64,000 nt of DNA. It comes from Pseudooceanicola sediminis. GTDB taxonomy: Bacteria; Pseudomonadota; Alphaproteobacteria; Rhodobacterales; Rhodobacteraceae. The notes beneath the pieces are model-generated. The model was not told where the DNA came from and did no database searches. It worked only from the letters and a program-made list of their open reading frames with translations. A program made the position numbers and the translations under genes. Shown here piece by piece: positions 44,357 through 54,700 of the stretch. Within the stretch, counting starts at the first letter, position 1; each line of letters starts with the position of its first letter. The DNA lies in assembly GCF_003575965.1 (NCBI RefSeq), contig NZ_QWJJ01000004.1:1-64000 (forward strand), written 5' to 3'.

Positions 44357-45381
44357 GCAGCTGCCGCCTTGGTCGCTGAAGATGAAAGGGAATCGCCCGG
44401 TCCGCCCGTCGCGGTTCGGCGCCAAAGGGCATCCGGCAGCATCCGAAAAACCTCGGAGGGCGTCACCGACCGCAATATCTGGCCGCGCAAGGCCCCCGTG
44501 CAGCCCGTGTGGTCCATGTACCACCCCAGATGCTTGCGCGCGACGCGCGTGCCCAGATCGGTTCCGTAAAAGCTCAGCATGGCTTCGTAGTGGTCACGGA
44601 CCAGCCGCACCAGCTCTGCGCCTTCCGGGGCATCGGGCACGGTCTCACCACGCAGCGCCGCCGCAACCTGCGCCAGCAACCAGGGCCTGCCCTGGGCCCC
44701 GCGCCCGATCATCACACCGTCGGCCCCGGACAGGACAAGCGCCTCTGCCGCGGTCACGCTGTCGGTAATGTCGCCGTTCGCGATGAGCGGGATGGATACA
44801 GCATCTTTGACGGCGCGGATGGCAGACCAATCGGCGCGCCCCTTGTAAAACTGGCACCGGGTGCGGCCGTGAACCGTGACCATCTGAACACCGGCCGCCT
44901 CGGCACGCTGCGCCAGTTGCGGCGCATTCACCGTGTCATCATCCCAACCCAGCCGCATCTTGAGGGTGACGGGCACTGCCACGGCCGCAACCACCGCCTC
45001 GATCAATGTCAGGGCATGATCCAGATCGCGCATCAGCGCCGATCCGGACAAGCCGCCCACGACCTTCTTTGCCGGGCAACCCATGTTGATGTCGATTATG
45101 CTGGCGCCTTGCGCTTCGACCATCCTGGCCGCCTCTCCGATCCAGTAGGTATCGCGCCCGGCAAGTTGCACGGACGTGCGGGACGAGCCAAAGCCCAGCT
45201 CGGCACGTTCACGGACGCCCGGCTTGGCCTGGACCATTTCCTGGCTGGCCACCATTTCGGAAACAACCAGATCGGCACCGAAACCCGACACGAGGTCGCG
45301 GAACGGACGGTCGGTAATTCCCGCTAAGGGAGCAAGACAGACGGGCTTTGCAGCTTTATCGTTCAGTGTTGAGAGGAACAT
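44353..45381 (-). CDS. dusB: tRNA-dihydrouridine synthase DusB (NifR3)
   Basis: The 342-residue flavoprotein has the Dus motifs LAPLAGITDRPFR, NMGCPAKKV (active-site Cys), VTVHGRTR and IANGDI and GADGVMIGRGAQG. It reduces uridines in tRNA. In Rhodobacter this gene is known as nifR3 and heads the ntrB/ntrC operon, as here. Start at 45381. Confidence 0.95.
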   Translation of the reverse strand: MFLSTLNDKAAKPVCLAPLAGITDRPFRDLVSGFGADLVVSEMVASQEMVQAKPGVRERAELGFGSSRTSVQLAGRDTYWIGEAARMVEAQGASIIDINMGCPAKKVVGGLSGSALMRDLDHALTLIEAVVAAVAVPVTLKMRLGWDDDTVNAPQLAQRAEAAGVQMVTVHGRTRCQFYKGRADWSAIRAVKDAVSIPLIANGDITDSVTAAEALVLSGADGVMIGRGAQGRPWLLAQVAAALRGETVPDAPEGAELVRLVRDHYEAMLSFYGTDLGTRVARKHLGWYMDHTGCTGALRGQILRSVTPSEVFRMLPDALWRRTATGGPGDSLSSSATKAAAA

Positions 45382-45567
45382 GCCTAAACCTTGAGCAACA
45401 GCCTATGCGTTAGACCTAAATGAGAGGGAGAACAATAAATCCGCGCCACATTGGCTAAGAAGACCCGAACCACTGCCCGTTTTTTGAGCGGCCGCCCGGA
45501 GACCCGCCATTGCTCTCCGGCCCGAGGCACCCTATTCGGGAAGAGCAACACGAGCAGAGAGAGCAGG

Positions 45568-46710
45568 ATGACAGACGCCGCGATCATCGTTGCCGCAGGG
45601 CGCGGAACCCGTGCCGGCGGCAACACCGCCAAGCAGTGGCAGCCCCTGGCCGGACGTCGCGTGGCCGACTGGGCGCTGAAGGCGATCAGCGAGGCCGGGT
45701 TATCGCCCATCGTTGTTGTTCTGCACCCCGATGATATGGCAATGGACGGCCTTCCGAAAGAGGTGATCAGGATCGCCGGCGGCGCGTCGCGCGATGCCTC
45801 TGTGCGTGCCGGACTGGCTGCACTCGACCCGCAGGTCGTCCGCAACGTCCTGATCCACGACGTAGCGCGTCCCTGTGTTCCGCAGTCGGTCATTGCCGCC
45901 GTGCGCGAGGCGCTGAACGTGGCCGAGGCCGCAGCGCCAGGTCTGGCCGTCACGGATGCGCTCTGGCGCGCAGAGGACGGCAAGGTGACCGGGGTCCAGA
46001 TCCGAGACGGCTTGATGCGCGCCCAAACGCCACAAGGCTTTCGCCTTGCACCGCTCCTGGCCGCGCACGCGGCACATCCCGGCGGCGCGGCGGACGATGT
46101 CGAGGTGGCCCGCGCCGCCGGAATGACCGTCATGATCGTGCCGGGGCATGACTCCAACCTCAAGATCACCCTGCCCGACGATTTTTTGCGGGCCGAGGCG
46201 ATCCTGTCGCAACAGCAGCGGAAAAACACCATGGACATACGACTGGGCAATGGCTTTGACGTGCACGCCTTCGAACCCGGCGACGGCTGCTGGCTCTGCG
46301 GCATCAAGGTGCCCCATGACAAGGCGCTGAAGGGGCATTCCGATGCCGATGTCGGAATGCACGCCGTCACCGACGCGATCTACGGCGCACTGGCCGCGGG
46401 CGATATCGGGCGGCACTTTCCCCCGTCCGACCCGCAATGGAAGGGCGCCGAAAGCCACATCTTTCTGGCACATGCAGTGGCGCTTGCCCGCTCCAGCGGC
46501 TACCGTGTTTCGAACATCGATTGCACGCTGATCTGTGAACAGCCCAAGGTCGGCCCCCATGCCGGTGCAATGCAGGCAAGGATGGCCGAGATCATGGGGC
46601 TTGAGGCAGACCGTATTTCGATCAAGGCCACCACATCCGAGAAGCTGGGCTTCACGGGGAGAGAAGAAGGGATCGCGGCGATCGCCACCGCGACATTGGT
46701 TAGCGCATGA
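45568..46710 (+). CDS. ispDF: Bifunctional IspD/IspF enzyme
   Basis: The 380-residue protein fuses two steps of the MEP isoprenoid pathway. Residues about 1-220 are IspD (CTP-binding [24 protein letters not shown]), and from about 225 IspF follows ([44 protein letters not shown]). Such fusions are common in alphaproteobacteria. The start at 45568 has AGAGAGAGCAGG upstream; the frame extends to 45451 but without support. It heads an operon with pgpA (ATGA overlap) and the CinA-type gene. Confidence 0.95.
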   Translation: MTDAAIIVAAGRGTRAGGNTAKQWQPLAGRRVADWALKAISEAGLSPIVVVLHPDDMAMDGLPKEVIRIAGGASRDASVRAGLAALDPQVVRNVLIHDVARPCVPQSVIAAVREALNVAEAAAPGLAVTDALWRAEDGKVTGVQIRDGLMRAQTPQGFRLAPLLAAHAAHPGGAADDVEVARAAGMTVMIVPGHDSNLKITLPDDFLRAEAILSQQQRKNTMDIRLGNGFDVHAFEPGDGCWLCGIKVPHDKALKGHSDADVGMHAVTDAIYGALAAGDIGRHFPPSDPQWKGAESHIFLAHAVALARSSGYRVSNIDCTLICEQPKVGPHAGAMQARMAEIMGLEADRISIKATTSEKLGFTGREEGIAAIATATLVSA

Positions 46711-47201
46711 AACTGTCACATCTTATCGCCACTGCGGCGGGCGTCGGCCACCTCAGGCCCGCCCCGGGAACCTGGGGCACGCTTGCCGCCTTGATCGTCG
46801 CATGGCCGCTGCACCTGATTGGTGGCCCTGTCCTGCTGGTCATCGCAATACTGATCGCTTTTGCCACGGGTCTATGGGCCACGCGCAAGGAGACCGAGGG
46901 ACGCGACAATCATGATCCATCCGAGATCGTGATTGACGAGGTCGTCGGCCTGTGGATCGCGTTTCTGCCGGTTTCCATCGGGGCGGCGCATGTGGGGGCC
47001 GATCTGACGGCACTGTGGCCCGGTTGGGTCGCGGCCTTTCTCGGCTTCCGCCTGTTCGACATCTGGAAACCTGGCCCCGTCGGTTGGGCTGACCGGCGCA
47101 ACGACCCCATGGGCGTGATGCTGGATGACGTGATCGCGGGCGTTCTGGCGGCCGTGCTGGTTATCCTTCTGGCAGCCGTCGCGCACCTGGTGCTGATGTG
47201 A
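46707..47201 (+). CDS. pgpA: Phosphatidylglycerophosphatase A
   Basis: The 164-residue membrane protein has the PgpA motifs [24 protein letters not shown] and [16 protein letters not shown], with about four helices. It dephosphorylates phosphatidylglycerophosphate to phosphatidylglycerol in the inner membrane. It overlaps ispDF by ATGA and the next gene by GTGA. Confidence 0.93.
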   Translation: MKLSHLIATAAGVGHLRPAPGTWGTLAALIVAWPLHLIGGPVLLVIAILIAFATGLWATRKETEGRDNHDPSEIVIDEVVGLWIAFLPVSIGAAHVGADLTALWPGWVAAFLGFRLFDIWKPGPVGWADRRNDPMGVMLDDVIAGVLAAVLVILLAAVAHLVLM

Positions 47202-47707
47202 GCGATACCCTGCCCCCCTCTGCGCGCCCTGATCCAAGCCTCGCACAGGCGGTTCTTGCGGCCTGTCGCGCGGCAGGGGTGTGTATCGCAACCGCCGAAA
47301 GCTGCACCGGCGGGCTGGTCGCGGCGGCATTGACAGATGTCGCCGGCAGTTCGGACGTGGTTCTGGGCGGGGTGATCAGCTATTCGAACGCGGCCAAGGT
47401 CAATCTGCTGGGCGTGCAGGCTGATACTCTGGACGCACATGGCGCCGTGTCCGAACCGGTCGCCCAGCAGATGGCGCGCGGCGCAAGTGATCGTCTGGGG
47501 GCAGAAATCGCCATCTCGACCACTGGTATCGCCGGCCCGGGCGGATCAGAGCACAAACCAGAAGGGCGGGTCTGCTTCGGCGTCACCACGCCAAAGGGCA
47601 CCACGAGCGAGACGGTGGAATTCGGCCCCCTTGGGCGCGAGGCCGTTCGGGCCCGTAGCGTCGAACATGCGCTGACACTGCTGCTGACCGCCGTGGAAAC
47701 GCTGTAG
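47198..47707 (+). CDS. CinA C-terminal domain amidohydrolase (PncC-like)
   Basis: The 169-residue protein consists of the CinA amidase domain alone: TAESCTGGLVAAALTDVAGSS, GGVISYSNAAK and TTGIAGPGG. Stand-alone PncC converts nicotinamide mononucleotide to nicotinate mononucleotide. It starts at GTG 47198, overlapping the pgpA stop. Confidence 0.92.
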   Translation: MSDTLPPSARPDPSLAQAVLAACRAAGVCIATAESCTGGLVAAALTDVAGSSDVVLGGVISYSNAAKVNLLGVQADTLDAHGAVSEPVAQQMARGASDRLGAEIAISTTGIAGPGGSEHKPEGRVCFGVTTPKGTTSETVEFGPLGREAVRARSVEHALTLLLTAVETL

Positions 47708-47718
47708 CTCTGGCCTGA

Positions 47719-48162
47719 TCAGCCGTAAAGTTCAGCGGCGCGCCGTTCGAAGGCACGCACGATACGCTGCATCGCCTCGTTGAAGACAACGCCGATGATG
47801 CCCTGCAAGACGGCGTTCTTGAATTCAAAATCAACGAAAAAATCCACTTCGCAGCCCGTATCGGTATCGCGAAAGGCCCATGTGCTCTTCATGTAGCGAA
47901 AGGGACCATCCAGATATTCGGTGTCGATTTTCCGGTCCTGCGGCCACAGGGTCACGCGGCTGCCAAAGCGTTCGCGGAAAACCTTGAAGGAGATGACCAG
48001 GTCGGCCTCCATCACCTCATGATCGCCCATCGGCTTGACCTCGCGGATGCGCGCCGCGGCGCACCACGGCAGGAATTTCGGATAAGACCCGACGTCCGCC
48101 ACAAGATCGTACATCTGCTGCGCGCTGTAGGGCAGGTTCCGCGTTTCTGAATGGGTCGGCAT
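47719..48162 (-). CDS. COQ10/RatA-like START-domain protein
   Basis: The 147-residue protein has the SRPBCC fold pattern [25 protein letters not shown] and a C-terminal [17 protein letters not shown] helix. Homologues bind coenzyme Q (COQ10) or were named RatA in E. coli. Converges with the CinA-type gene (11 bases) and is divergent from hpt (81 bases). Confidence 0.9.
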   Translation of the reverse strand: MPTHSETRNLPYSAQQMYDLVADVGSYPKFLPWCAAARIREVKPMGDHEVMEADLVISFKVFRERFGSRVTLWPQDRKIDTEYLDGPFRYMKSTWAFRDTDTGCEVDFFVDFEFKNAVLQGIIGVVFNEAMQRIVRAFERRAAELYG

Positions 48163-48243
48163 GTCGCTCCCGAGGGCAATTGGATGTGGTTTAGCTTGGG
48201 GGTCTCATGTCATACACTGGCCAAGTATATTCAAGGGGAAAGC

Positions 48244-48786
48244 ATGACCTCGCGTCCATATGTCATCGACGAAATGATCTCTGCCAAGGAGATCGCCGCC
48301 CGAATAGAGGCGCTGTGCAGGGAAATCCGCAAGACGTTTCCCAGTGACGAAAGGCTGGTCGTCGTCGGCCTGCTGAGAGGATCGTTCGTGTTTATCGCCG
48401 ACCTCGTCCGCGAACTCGCCGACCGTGATGTCGAGGTCGATTTTCTCGAGGCGTCCTCCTATGGCGACGCCATGGAAAGCAGTCGCGAGGTGCGTATCCT
48501 AAAGGACCTGCGCGGTGAAATCGGCGGCCGTAACGTTCTGGTCGTCGAGGATATCGTCGACACGGGGTATACCCTCAGCCATGTCGTGAACCTGCTTAAA
48601 TCGCGCCTTCCCAAACGGTTGCAGACCATTGCGCTGCTCGACAAACCGTCGCGCCGCGAGGTCGACTTTCGCGCGGACCTGATCGGTTTCGATATCCCCG
48701 ACGAATTCGTCGTGGGCTACGGGATCGACTATGCGCAATGCAATCGCAACCTGCCGTTCATCGGCAAGGTCCGGTTCATCGAATGA
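48244..48786 (+). CDS. hpt: Hypoxanthine phosphoribosyltransferase
   Basis: The 180-residue enzyme has the PRPP motif [27 protein letters not shown] and the C-terminal [18 protein letters not shown] of hypoxanthine/guanine PRTs. It makes IMP or GMP in purine salvage. AAGGGGAAAGC precedes the ATG. Its stop overlaps the start of a small membrane-protein gene. Confidence 0.93.
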   Translation: MTSRPYVIDEMISAKEIAARIEALCREIRKTFPSDERLVVVGLLRGSFVFIADLVRELADRDVEVDFLEASSYGDAMESSREVRILKDLRGEIGGRNVLVVEDIVDTGYTLSHVVNLLKSRLPKRLQTIALLDKPSRREVDFRADLIGFDIPDEFVVGYGIDYAQCNRNLPFIGKVRFIE

Positions 48787-48959
48787 ACCCGATGTGGCTG
48801 CTGCGCGCCGTGAACTGGGTACGGCACCCACCGTCGCAAAAGCGCGTGGTCCTGGTGGTCGTGATTGTGGCCGCCTGTCTGGCCATCTGGGGCGCGGAGC
48901 AGGTTTTCGGATTTCCCGAATGGCTCCGCCCCAACAATCTGCGCAATCTCAGCCGCTGA
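48783..48959 (+). CDS. Small single-helix membrane protein
   Basis: A 58-residue protein starting [14 protein letters not shown], with one helix (about residues 22-38) and a C-terminal [19 protein letters not shown] 48783 overlaps the hpt stop (ATGA). The composition and overlap suggest a real gene; I recall similar short proteins after hpt in Rhodobacteraceae. Function unknown. Confidence 0.65.
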   Translation: MNPMWLLRAVNWVRHPPSQKRVVLVVVIVAACLAIWGAEQVFGFPEWLRPNNLRNLSR

Positions 48960-49091
48960 TCACGAATTCGTCAGGACAGGGCAACGGTCGCTCTGTTACG
49001 CTGGGGTTCAGGTAATGGCCTGGCCGAGCCGCCGGCGCGTGGTGCAACGCCCGTCAGCCGAACGAAGACATATTGCAGGATGTGATATTCA

Positions 49092-49985
49092 GTGCGTAAA
49101 ATATTGATCACCCTCGTTTTTCTGGGCGTCATCGCTGCCGGAGTCGCCTGGTGGCTGACCGGACCAGAGAGGCTACCCGATGATGCGATGGCCGGGTTGA
49201 CCGGGGACGCTGCCCGTGGGGAAACGGTCTTCTACGCCGGCGGCTGTGCATCCTGTCATGCCGCCCCCGACGCAGCAGACGACGCTATGCTGGTTCTTGC
49301 GGGCGGACGCGCCCTCGTCTCGGATTTCGGCACATTCTACGCGCCCAATATTTCACCCGACATGGATCATGGCATCGGGTCGTGGTCGGCGTTGGACCTT
49401 GCCAACGCGATGAAGCAAGGCGTCTCACCACAGGGGCAGCACCTTTATCCGGCCTTTCCTTACACGACCTATACCCGTGCGAGCCTTCAGGATATCGCGG
49501 ATCTCTACGCTTTTCTGCGCACCTTGCCGGCCGATGCGACACCGAACCGCGCCCACGATATCGGCTTTCCTTTCAACATCCGCCGCGCGCTTGGCGGATG
49601 GAAGCTGTTGTTCCTGAATGATGATTGGGTGCAGGAGGATGTCGAGTCGGAGGCGCTGAAGCGCGGACGCTACCTGGTGGAGGCCCTGGGCCATTGCGCC
49701 GAATGCCATACCCCCCGCAACGCGATTGGCGGCCTCGACACCATGCGCTGGCTGGGCGGTGCGCCCAACCCCTCGGGACAGGGTGAAATCCCAAACATCA
49801 CGTCCGGCGCGCTTGGATGGTCGGAGGAAGAGGTCGCCGAATACCTGACCTCGGGCTTCACACCCGACTTTGATGTCGTCGGCGGAGAAATGGCCGATGT
49901 CGTCAGCAACATCGCCCACCTTGATGATGCGGATCGCGCCGCCATTGCCGCCTATGTGAAGGCGGTCCCTGCGGTGACCAACTAG
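49092..49985 (+). CDS. Dihaem cytochrome c
   Basis: The 297-residue protein has an N-terminal membrane anchor or signal (about residues 4-22) and two haem c motifs, CASCH near residue 53 and CAECH near 205, each in a cytochrome c domain. It resembles the cytochrome subunit of gluconate/alcohol dehydrogenase-type oxidoreductases, but no such dehydrogenase gene adjoins it. It starts at GTG 49092. It would carry electrons in the periplasm. Confidence 0.85.
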   Translation: MRKILITLVFLGVIAAGVAWWLTGPERLPDDAMAGLTGDAARGETVFYAGGCASCHAAPDAADDAMLVLAGGRALVSDFGTFYAPNISPDMDHGIGSWSALDLANAMKQGVSPQGQHLYPAFPYTTYTRASLQDIADLYAFLRTLPADATPNRAHDIGFPFNIRRALGGWKLLFLNDDWVQEDVESEALKRGRYLVEALGHCAECHTPRNAIGGLDTMRWLGGAPNPSGQGEIPNITSGALGWSEEEVAEYLTSGFTPDFDVVGGEMADVVSNIAHLDDADRAAIAAYVKAVPAVTN

Positions 49986-50012
49986 GCGGCATCCCAGGCT
50001 TGACGAGCTGAC

Positions 50013-50056
50013 ATAAAAAAAGCCGCGGGCATCAATCATGCGCCGCGGCTTTTTTC
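50013..50056. terminator. Bidirectional intrinsic terminator
   Basis: AAAAAAGCCGCGG (from 50015) and CCGCGGCTTTTTT (to 50055) form a strong hairpin with an A run on one side and a T run on the other, between the converging cytochrome and lipA genes. Confidence 0.85.
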
Positions 50057-50074
50057 AGCTGCAAATTAGGTCGG

Positions 50075-51025
50075 TTACGCCTGCCCGAGCTTTTTCAGGC
50101 GGGCGGTGCGGAGGCGGGCGAAATCATCCCCGGCGTGATAGCTGGACCGCGTCAGCGGCGTCGCCGAAACCATCAGGAACCCCTTGCCGTAGGCCGCTTT
50201 TTCATAGGCGGCAAATTCATCGGGATGGACGAACTTGGCCACGGCATGGTGCTTTGGCGTGGGTTGCAGATACTGCCCGATGGTCAGAAAATCGATATCT
50301 GCGGCGCGCATGTCGTCCATGACCTGCGTCACCTGAGGCCGCTCTTCGCCCAAGCCGACCATGATGCCGGACTTGGTAAAGATGGTCGGATCCAGTTCCT
50401 TTACCCGCTGCAAAAGGCGCAACGAGTGGAAGTAACGGGCACCGGGACGCACTTCCGGGTAGAGGCCCGGCACGGTTTCAAGGTTGTGGTTGAAGACGTC
50501 GGGCTTGGCCTCGACAACCGTTTCAAGAACCGAAGGTTCACACTTCAGAAAGTCGGGCGTGAGGATTTCGATCGTGGTGTCGGGACTGCGATGGCGGATG
50601 GCGCGGATCGTCTGGGCAAAGTGATCGGCGCCGCCATCCTTGAGGTCATCGCGGTCGACCGAGGTGATGACGACGTGATTTAGCCCAAGTTTTTCAACGG
50701 CATGGGCCACGCGCCCCGGTTCAAATGCATCAAGCGTATCGGGCCGACCGGTGGCGATATTGCAGAAGGTGCAGCCACGGGTACAGATGTCGCCCATGAT
50801 CATCATGGTGGCGTGTCCCTGGCTCCAGCATTCGCCGACGTTGGGGCATCCGGCCTCTTCGCAGACGGTGACGAGGCGGTTGTCACGCATGATCTTGCGG
50901 GTTTCGGCATATGCCTTGGAGGTGGGTGCCTTTACACGGATCCAGTCTGGCTTTTTCGGCTGGGCGTTGTCCGGACGGTGCGCCTTTTCAGGGTGACGCT
51001 GGTCGGGGATCTTAAGGTCGCGCAT
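50075..51025 (-). CDS. lipA: Lipoyl synthase
   Basis: The 316-residue radical SAM enzyme has both cluster motifs: [12 protein letters not shown] for the auxiliary cluster and CTRGCTFC for the SAM cluster, plus the C-terminal RSSYHAGD serine motif. It inserts two sulfur atoms into protein-bound octanoyl groups. It is a single-gene unit with the terminator at 50013-50056 downstream. Confidence 0.97.
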   Translation of the reverse strand: MRDLKIPDQRHPEKAHRPDNAQPKKPDWIRVKAPTSKAYAETRKIMRDNRLVTVCEEAGCPNVGECWSQGHATMMIMGDICTRGCTFCNIATGRPDTLDAFEPGRVAHAVEKLGLNHVVITSVDRDDLKDGGADHFAQTIRAIRHRSPDTTIEILTPDFLKCEPSVLETVVEAKPDVFNHNLETVPGLYPEVRPGARYFHSLRLLQRVKELDPTIFTKSGIMVGLGEERPQVTQVMDDMRAADIDFLTIGQYLQPTPKHHAVAKFVHPDEFAAYEKAAYGKGFLMVSATPLTRSSYHAGDDFARLRTARLKKLGQA

Positions 51026-51284
51026 ATCAGGGCCTTTCCTATCGGCACGAGGCCTATCATAGCCACAGATGAGGTGAAGGGCCAGTTCCGCATGTCAGCC
51101 TTGCAAGCGGCGCAAACCCGTTATGCAGATGCAGAAAGAGGCCGGGCAAATCGCTGTAAATAGAGGCTAATCAGGGATTATCAGGGCTGTTTACCTTGCC
51201 GCGCTGCGGAAACGTTCTTGCACCGTTTTTGGAACAATTCTAGAAAACCGTCGAGTCTTATCATGAACTTCCGAGGATATTGCC

Positions 51285-51830
51285 ATGCAAGCCGGTTCCA
51301 AGCTGCCCGATCTGACCTTCCGCACCCGTATTCGTGACGAGAGCATCGAAGGATCGAACCCGTTCCGCTGGCAGGACATGACCACCGCCGATTATTTCGC
51401 CGGCAAGCGCGTCATCCTGTTCTCTCTGCCCGGCGCGTTCACCCCGACCTGCTCGACCTACCAACTGCCCGGGTTCGAGAACAACTTTGCGAAGTTCCAG
51501 GAGCTGGGGATCGAGGCGATCTATTGCATGTCGGTCAACGACAGCTTTGTGATGAACCAATGGGCCAAAGCCCAAGGCATTGAAAACGTGAAAGTTATCC
51601 CGGACGGTTCGGGCGAATTCACCCGCCGCGTCGGCATGTTGGTGCGCAAGGACAACCTCGGCTTCGGCCTGCGGTCCTGGCGTTATGCCGCCGTCATCAA
51701 CGACGGCGTTGTCGAACAGTGGTTCGAAGAGCCCGGCATCTGCGACAACCACGGCGAAGACCCCTATGGCGAGTCGAGCCCGGAAAACCTGATCAAATAC
51801 CTGGAAGGCGCCAAGGAAGCGGCAGCCTGA
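51285..51830 (+). CDS. Peroxiredoxin, PRX5-like
   Basis: The 181-residue protein has the peroxidatic motif GAFTPTCSTYQLPGFE and a C-terminal WFEEPGICDNHGEDPYGESSPE tail, in separate parts. It belongs to the atypical or 1-Cys Prx5 group that reduces peroxides, usually with glutathione or glutaredoxin. It lies on the far side of oxyR from the catalase gene, so it may join the OxyR regulon (inference). Confidence 0.9.
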   Translation: MQAGSKLPDLTFRTRIRDESIEGSNPFRWQDMTTADYFAGKRVILFSLPGAFTPTCSTYQLPGFENNFAKFQELGIEAIYCMSVNDSFVMNQWAKAQGIENVKVIPDGSGEFTRRVGMLVRKDNLGFGLRSWRYAAVINDGVVEQWFEEPGICDNHGEDPYGESSPENLIKYLEGAKEAAA

Positions 51831-51898
51831 TCGGACGGACCTGCGACCTGCGCCGCGGCGTGGGTCAGGGGCCGGGACCGATGCCTCGGAATGAGAGA

Positions 51899-51925
51899 AA
51901 GGCCCGGAGATACCCTCCGGGCCTT
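51899..51925 (+). terminator. Probable terminator after peroxiredoxin gene
   Basis: Perfect 11-bp stem AAGGCCCGGAG/CTCCGGGCCTT with a 5-base loop (51899-51909 and 51915-51925). Only two T follow the stem's 3' end, so it is of medium strength. Confidence 0.6.
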
Positions 51926-51982
51926 CCGCATGTCGGCATTCCCGCCCAGATCCGACCTAACCCACTGAAATCGCTAAATTCG

Positions 51983-52026
51983 AACGTCGGTATCTGAACG
52001 GTATCTGTACGGTATCCGAACGGTGC
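51983..52026. repeat. 44-bp element of 11-bp direct repeats, copy 1
   Basis: AACGTC is followed by GGTATCTGAAC, GGTATCTGTAC and GGTATCCGAAC (51989-52021) and a partial GGTGC. A second copy with the same layout is at 63081-63124. It lies between the peroxiredoxin and oxyR 3' ends. Confidence 0.8.
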
Positions 52027-52091
52027 TAAATCGCGGAAAACCGGATCGGCGCGGCGGGCCGGACCGGACAGCGGAGCCGACCTTTGCCCGG

Positions 52092-53024
52092 CTAGAGCGG
52101 CGCATCGACCCGCCGCGTTGCCGCAACCAGCGTTTCACCCACATCCGACAGGATATCGGCCAGCGCGCGGAACCAGCCGTCGTCCGGGCTGGAGGATCGG
52201 CGCACAAGGGCGATGCGGCGCGACGGTTCGGGCGCGGAAAAGCGGCGCAGGGACAGATCCTGCCCTTCGCTTGCCAGTGCCAGTTCGGGCAGCAGGGTCA
52301 GCCCGAACCCGGCAGCCACAAGGCGCGACAAGGTGGCGAGCGAGGAGGCCCCCATGTTGATCTGGGCATGCCCCCTGCCCCGCCCGCAGACATCGAGCGC
52401 CTGATCGGTCAGGCAATGGCCATCCTCCAGCAGCATCAACTGGGCGGGGCCAATCTGATCGGGGCGCAGGCTTTCGCGGCGTTCGCCAAGCGCGGCAAGG
52501 CGCGCGGCAGACCCTGCCAGCAGGAACCGATCCTCGAACAGGTCGCGGCTGATCAGATCTTCACCGCCCTCCAGCGGCAGGGCGACGACAGCGGCATCCA
52601 GACGACCGGCGCGCAGATCCTCGATCAGGCGATTTGTCTTGCCCTCCTGCACCTGCACATTCAGGCCGATGTCGCGCTGGCGGATCGCGGCCAGGGCGGC
52701 GGGCAACAGGTAGGGCGCGATGGTCGGGATCAGCCCCAGGCGCAATTCGCCGGACAGCCCCTGGTTCCAGCGGGCGATTTCGCCCAGCACCTGCATTTCC
52801 TCAAGCACCTTTTCCGCCTGCGCCAACACCAGCCGGCCAAAGGGCGTCAGCACCACGTCACGGCTGCGGCGTTCGACCAGGGGCGCGCCGAGAGTCTGTT
52901 CCATATCGCGGATCTGCACCGAAAGAGCAGGCTGCGACACATGCACCGCCTCGGCCGCGCGGCCAAAATTGCGCTGCTGGGCCAGAGATTTAAAGTAACC
53001 GAGCTGTTTGAGGGTCAAAGCCAT
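52092..53024 (-). CDS. oxyR: Hydrogen peroxide-sensing LysR regulator OxyR
   Basis: The 310-residue LysR-type protein has the winged helix (residues about 5-65) and the redox-active pair in [16 protein letters not shown], which corresponds to Cys199 and Cys208 of E. coli OxyR. Peroxide oxidises the pair and turns it into an activator. It is divergent from a catalase gene (94 bases), the usual target. Confidence 0.93.
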   Translation of the reverse strand: MALTLKQLGYFKSLAQQRNFGRAAEAVHVSQPALSVQIRDMEQTLGAPLVERRSRDVVLTPFGRLVLAQAEKVLEEMQVLGEIARWNQGLSGELRLGLIPTIAPYLLPAALAAIRQRDIGLNVQVQEGKTNRLIEDLRAGRLDAAVVALPLEGGEDLISRDLFEDRFLLAGSAARLAALGERRESLRPDQIGPAQLMLLEDGHCLTDQALDVCGRGRGHAQINMGASSLATLSRLVAAGFGLTLLPELALASEGQDLSLRRFSAPEPSRRIALVRRSSSPDDGWFRALADILSDVGETLVAATRRVDAPL

Positions 53025-53118
53025 AGGGGCAGATTATAGAAACGACAAGAAACTGCAATTGGATCTTATCGCATTTCTTCTACATAGTGTTCCAGCAAAG
53101 CCTTGGAGGGAGCCACTG

Positions 53119-54621
53119 ATGAGTGACAAGAAGCGACTGACGACAACCGCCGGCGCACCGATGCCGACAAATGAATTTTCCCTGACCGCAGGCAAGCGCG
53201 GTCCGGTGTTGATGCAGGATTACCAGCTGATCGAAAAGCTGGCGCACCAGAACCGCGAACGCATCCCCGAACGGGTGGTGCATGCCAAGGGCTGGGGTGC
53301 CAAGGGCACGCTGACCATTACCAACGATATTTCGCAGTATTCCTGCGCCAAGATCTTTTCCGAAGTCGGCAAGAAAACCGAAGTGCTGAGCCGTTGGTCC
53401 ACCGTGGCCGGGGAACAGGGCGCAGCGGACGCCGAGCGCGACGTGCGTGGTTTTTCGCTGAAATTCTACACCGAGGAAGGCAACTGGGATCTGGTCGGGA
53501 ACAACACGCCGATCTTTTTCGTGCGCGACCCCTACAAATTTCCCGACTTTATCCGGACGCAGAAGCGTCACCCGGTCACCAACCTGCGCAGCCCCGAGGC
53601 GATGTTCGATTTCTGGGCGGCCCAGCCCGAATCCGTCCACCAGGTCACCATCCTGATGTCCGATCGCGGCATCCCGACCAACCCGATGCACATGAACGGC
53701 TACGGCAGCCACACCTTCAGCCTGTGGAATGCAGCCGGTGAACGGTTCTGGGTCAAGTTCCACTTCAAGGTTCAGCAGGGCCACAAGCATTATACCAACG
53801 CAGAGGCCGAAAAGCTGATCGGGAAGACCCGAGAAAGCTATCAGGAGGACCTGTTCAACGCGATCGACGAGGGCAATTTCCCCAAGTGGAAGATGATGAT
53901 CCAGGTCATGCCCGAGGAAGAGGCGATGAACCAGCCGTTCAACCCCTTCGACCTGACCAAGGTCTGGCCGCACGGTGACTTCCCGCTGATCGAGGTCGGT
54001 GAGCTGGAGATGAACGAGAACCCCGAGAACTACTTCATGTACATCGAAAACGCGGCCTACAGCCCGTCGAACGTTGTGCCGGGGATCGGGTTCAGCCCGG
54101 ACAAGATGTTGCAGGGTCGGCTGTTTTCCTATGCCGATGCGCACCGCTATCGCCTGGGCACCCACTATGAGCAGCTGCCGGCAAACCACGCGAAGAATGC
54201 CGATGTGAATTTCTATCACAAAGACGGGTCGATGCGGTTCTTTCCGCCGAAAACCGGCCATGTCGATGCCTATTACGAGCCGAACCAATACGCGGAATCG
54301 GCCAAGGCAGACCCCAGCGTGGCCGAGCCGCCGCTGCGGATCGACGGTGACGCGGCCCGCTATGACCCGGCGGACCCGGATGCCGATTACGTCCAGCCCC
54401 GCGCGCTGTATGCCGAGGTTCTGAACGACGAGGAACGTGCGCGCCTGCATTCCAACATGGCCTCGGCCATGGGGCCATGCTCGGATCCGGTGAAGGAGCG
54501 GTGGTATGCCGTCCTGGGCCGCGTGCACCCCGACTACGAAGCGGGGGTCCGCCGCGCGGTCGAGGATGACGTGAACGCCATTTCCGTCACCGACGACACG
54601 CCCGTCGAAGCCGCCGAGTAA
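53119..54621 (+). CDS. katA: Monofunctional haem catalase
   Basis: The 500-residue protein has the active-site His in [10 protein letters not shown], the distal Asn in VGNNTPIFF and the haem-ligand Tyr in [14 protein letters not shown] of small-subunit (clade 3) catalases. It decomposes hydrogen peroxide. GGAGGGAG lies upstream of ATG 53119; the frame runs back to 53008, into the shared oxyR promoter region, and that extension is rejected. Confidence 0.93.
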   Translation: MSDKKRLTTTAGAPMPTNEFSLTAGKRGPVLMQDYQLIEKLAHQNRERIPERVVHAKGWGAKGTLTITNDISQYSCAKIFSEVGKKTEVLSRWSTVAGEQGAADAERDVRGFSLKFYTEEGNWDLVGNNTPIFFVRDPYKFPDFIRTQKRHPVTNLRSPEAMFDFWAAQPESVHQVTILMSDRGIPTNPMHMNGYGSHTFSLWNAAGERFWVKFHFKVQQGHKHYTNAEAEKLIGKTRESYQEDLFNAIDEGNFPKWKMMIQVMPEEEAMNQPFNPFDLTKVWPHGDFPLIEVGELEMNENPENYFMYIENAAYSPSNVVPGIGFSPDKMLQGRLFSYADAHRYRLGTHYEQLPANHAKNADVNFYHKDGSMRFFPPKTGHVDAYYEPNQYAESAKADPSVAEPPLRIDGDAARYDPADPDADYVQPRALYAEVLNDEERARLHSNMASAMGPCSDPVKERWYAVLGRVHPDYEAGVRRAVEDDVNAISVTDDTPVEAAE

Positions 54622-54700
54622 ACCAGAGCGCCAATTATCGCGTTTCGCAGACCGCCCCGGGCCGTTAGGTTCGGGGCGTTTTGGTTTGAAAGGGTCTGCC

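Noticed and set aside
53025-53118. OxyR binding sites between oxyR and catalase
   Set aside because: They are expected from the arrangement, but I could not pick out the four spaced ATAG/CTAT elements with confidence, so no site was listed.
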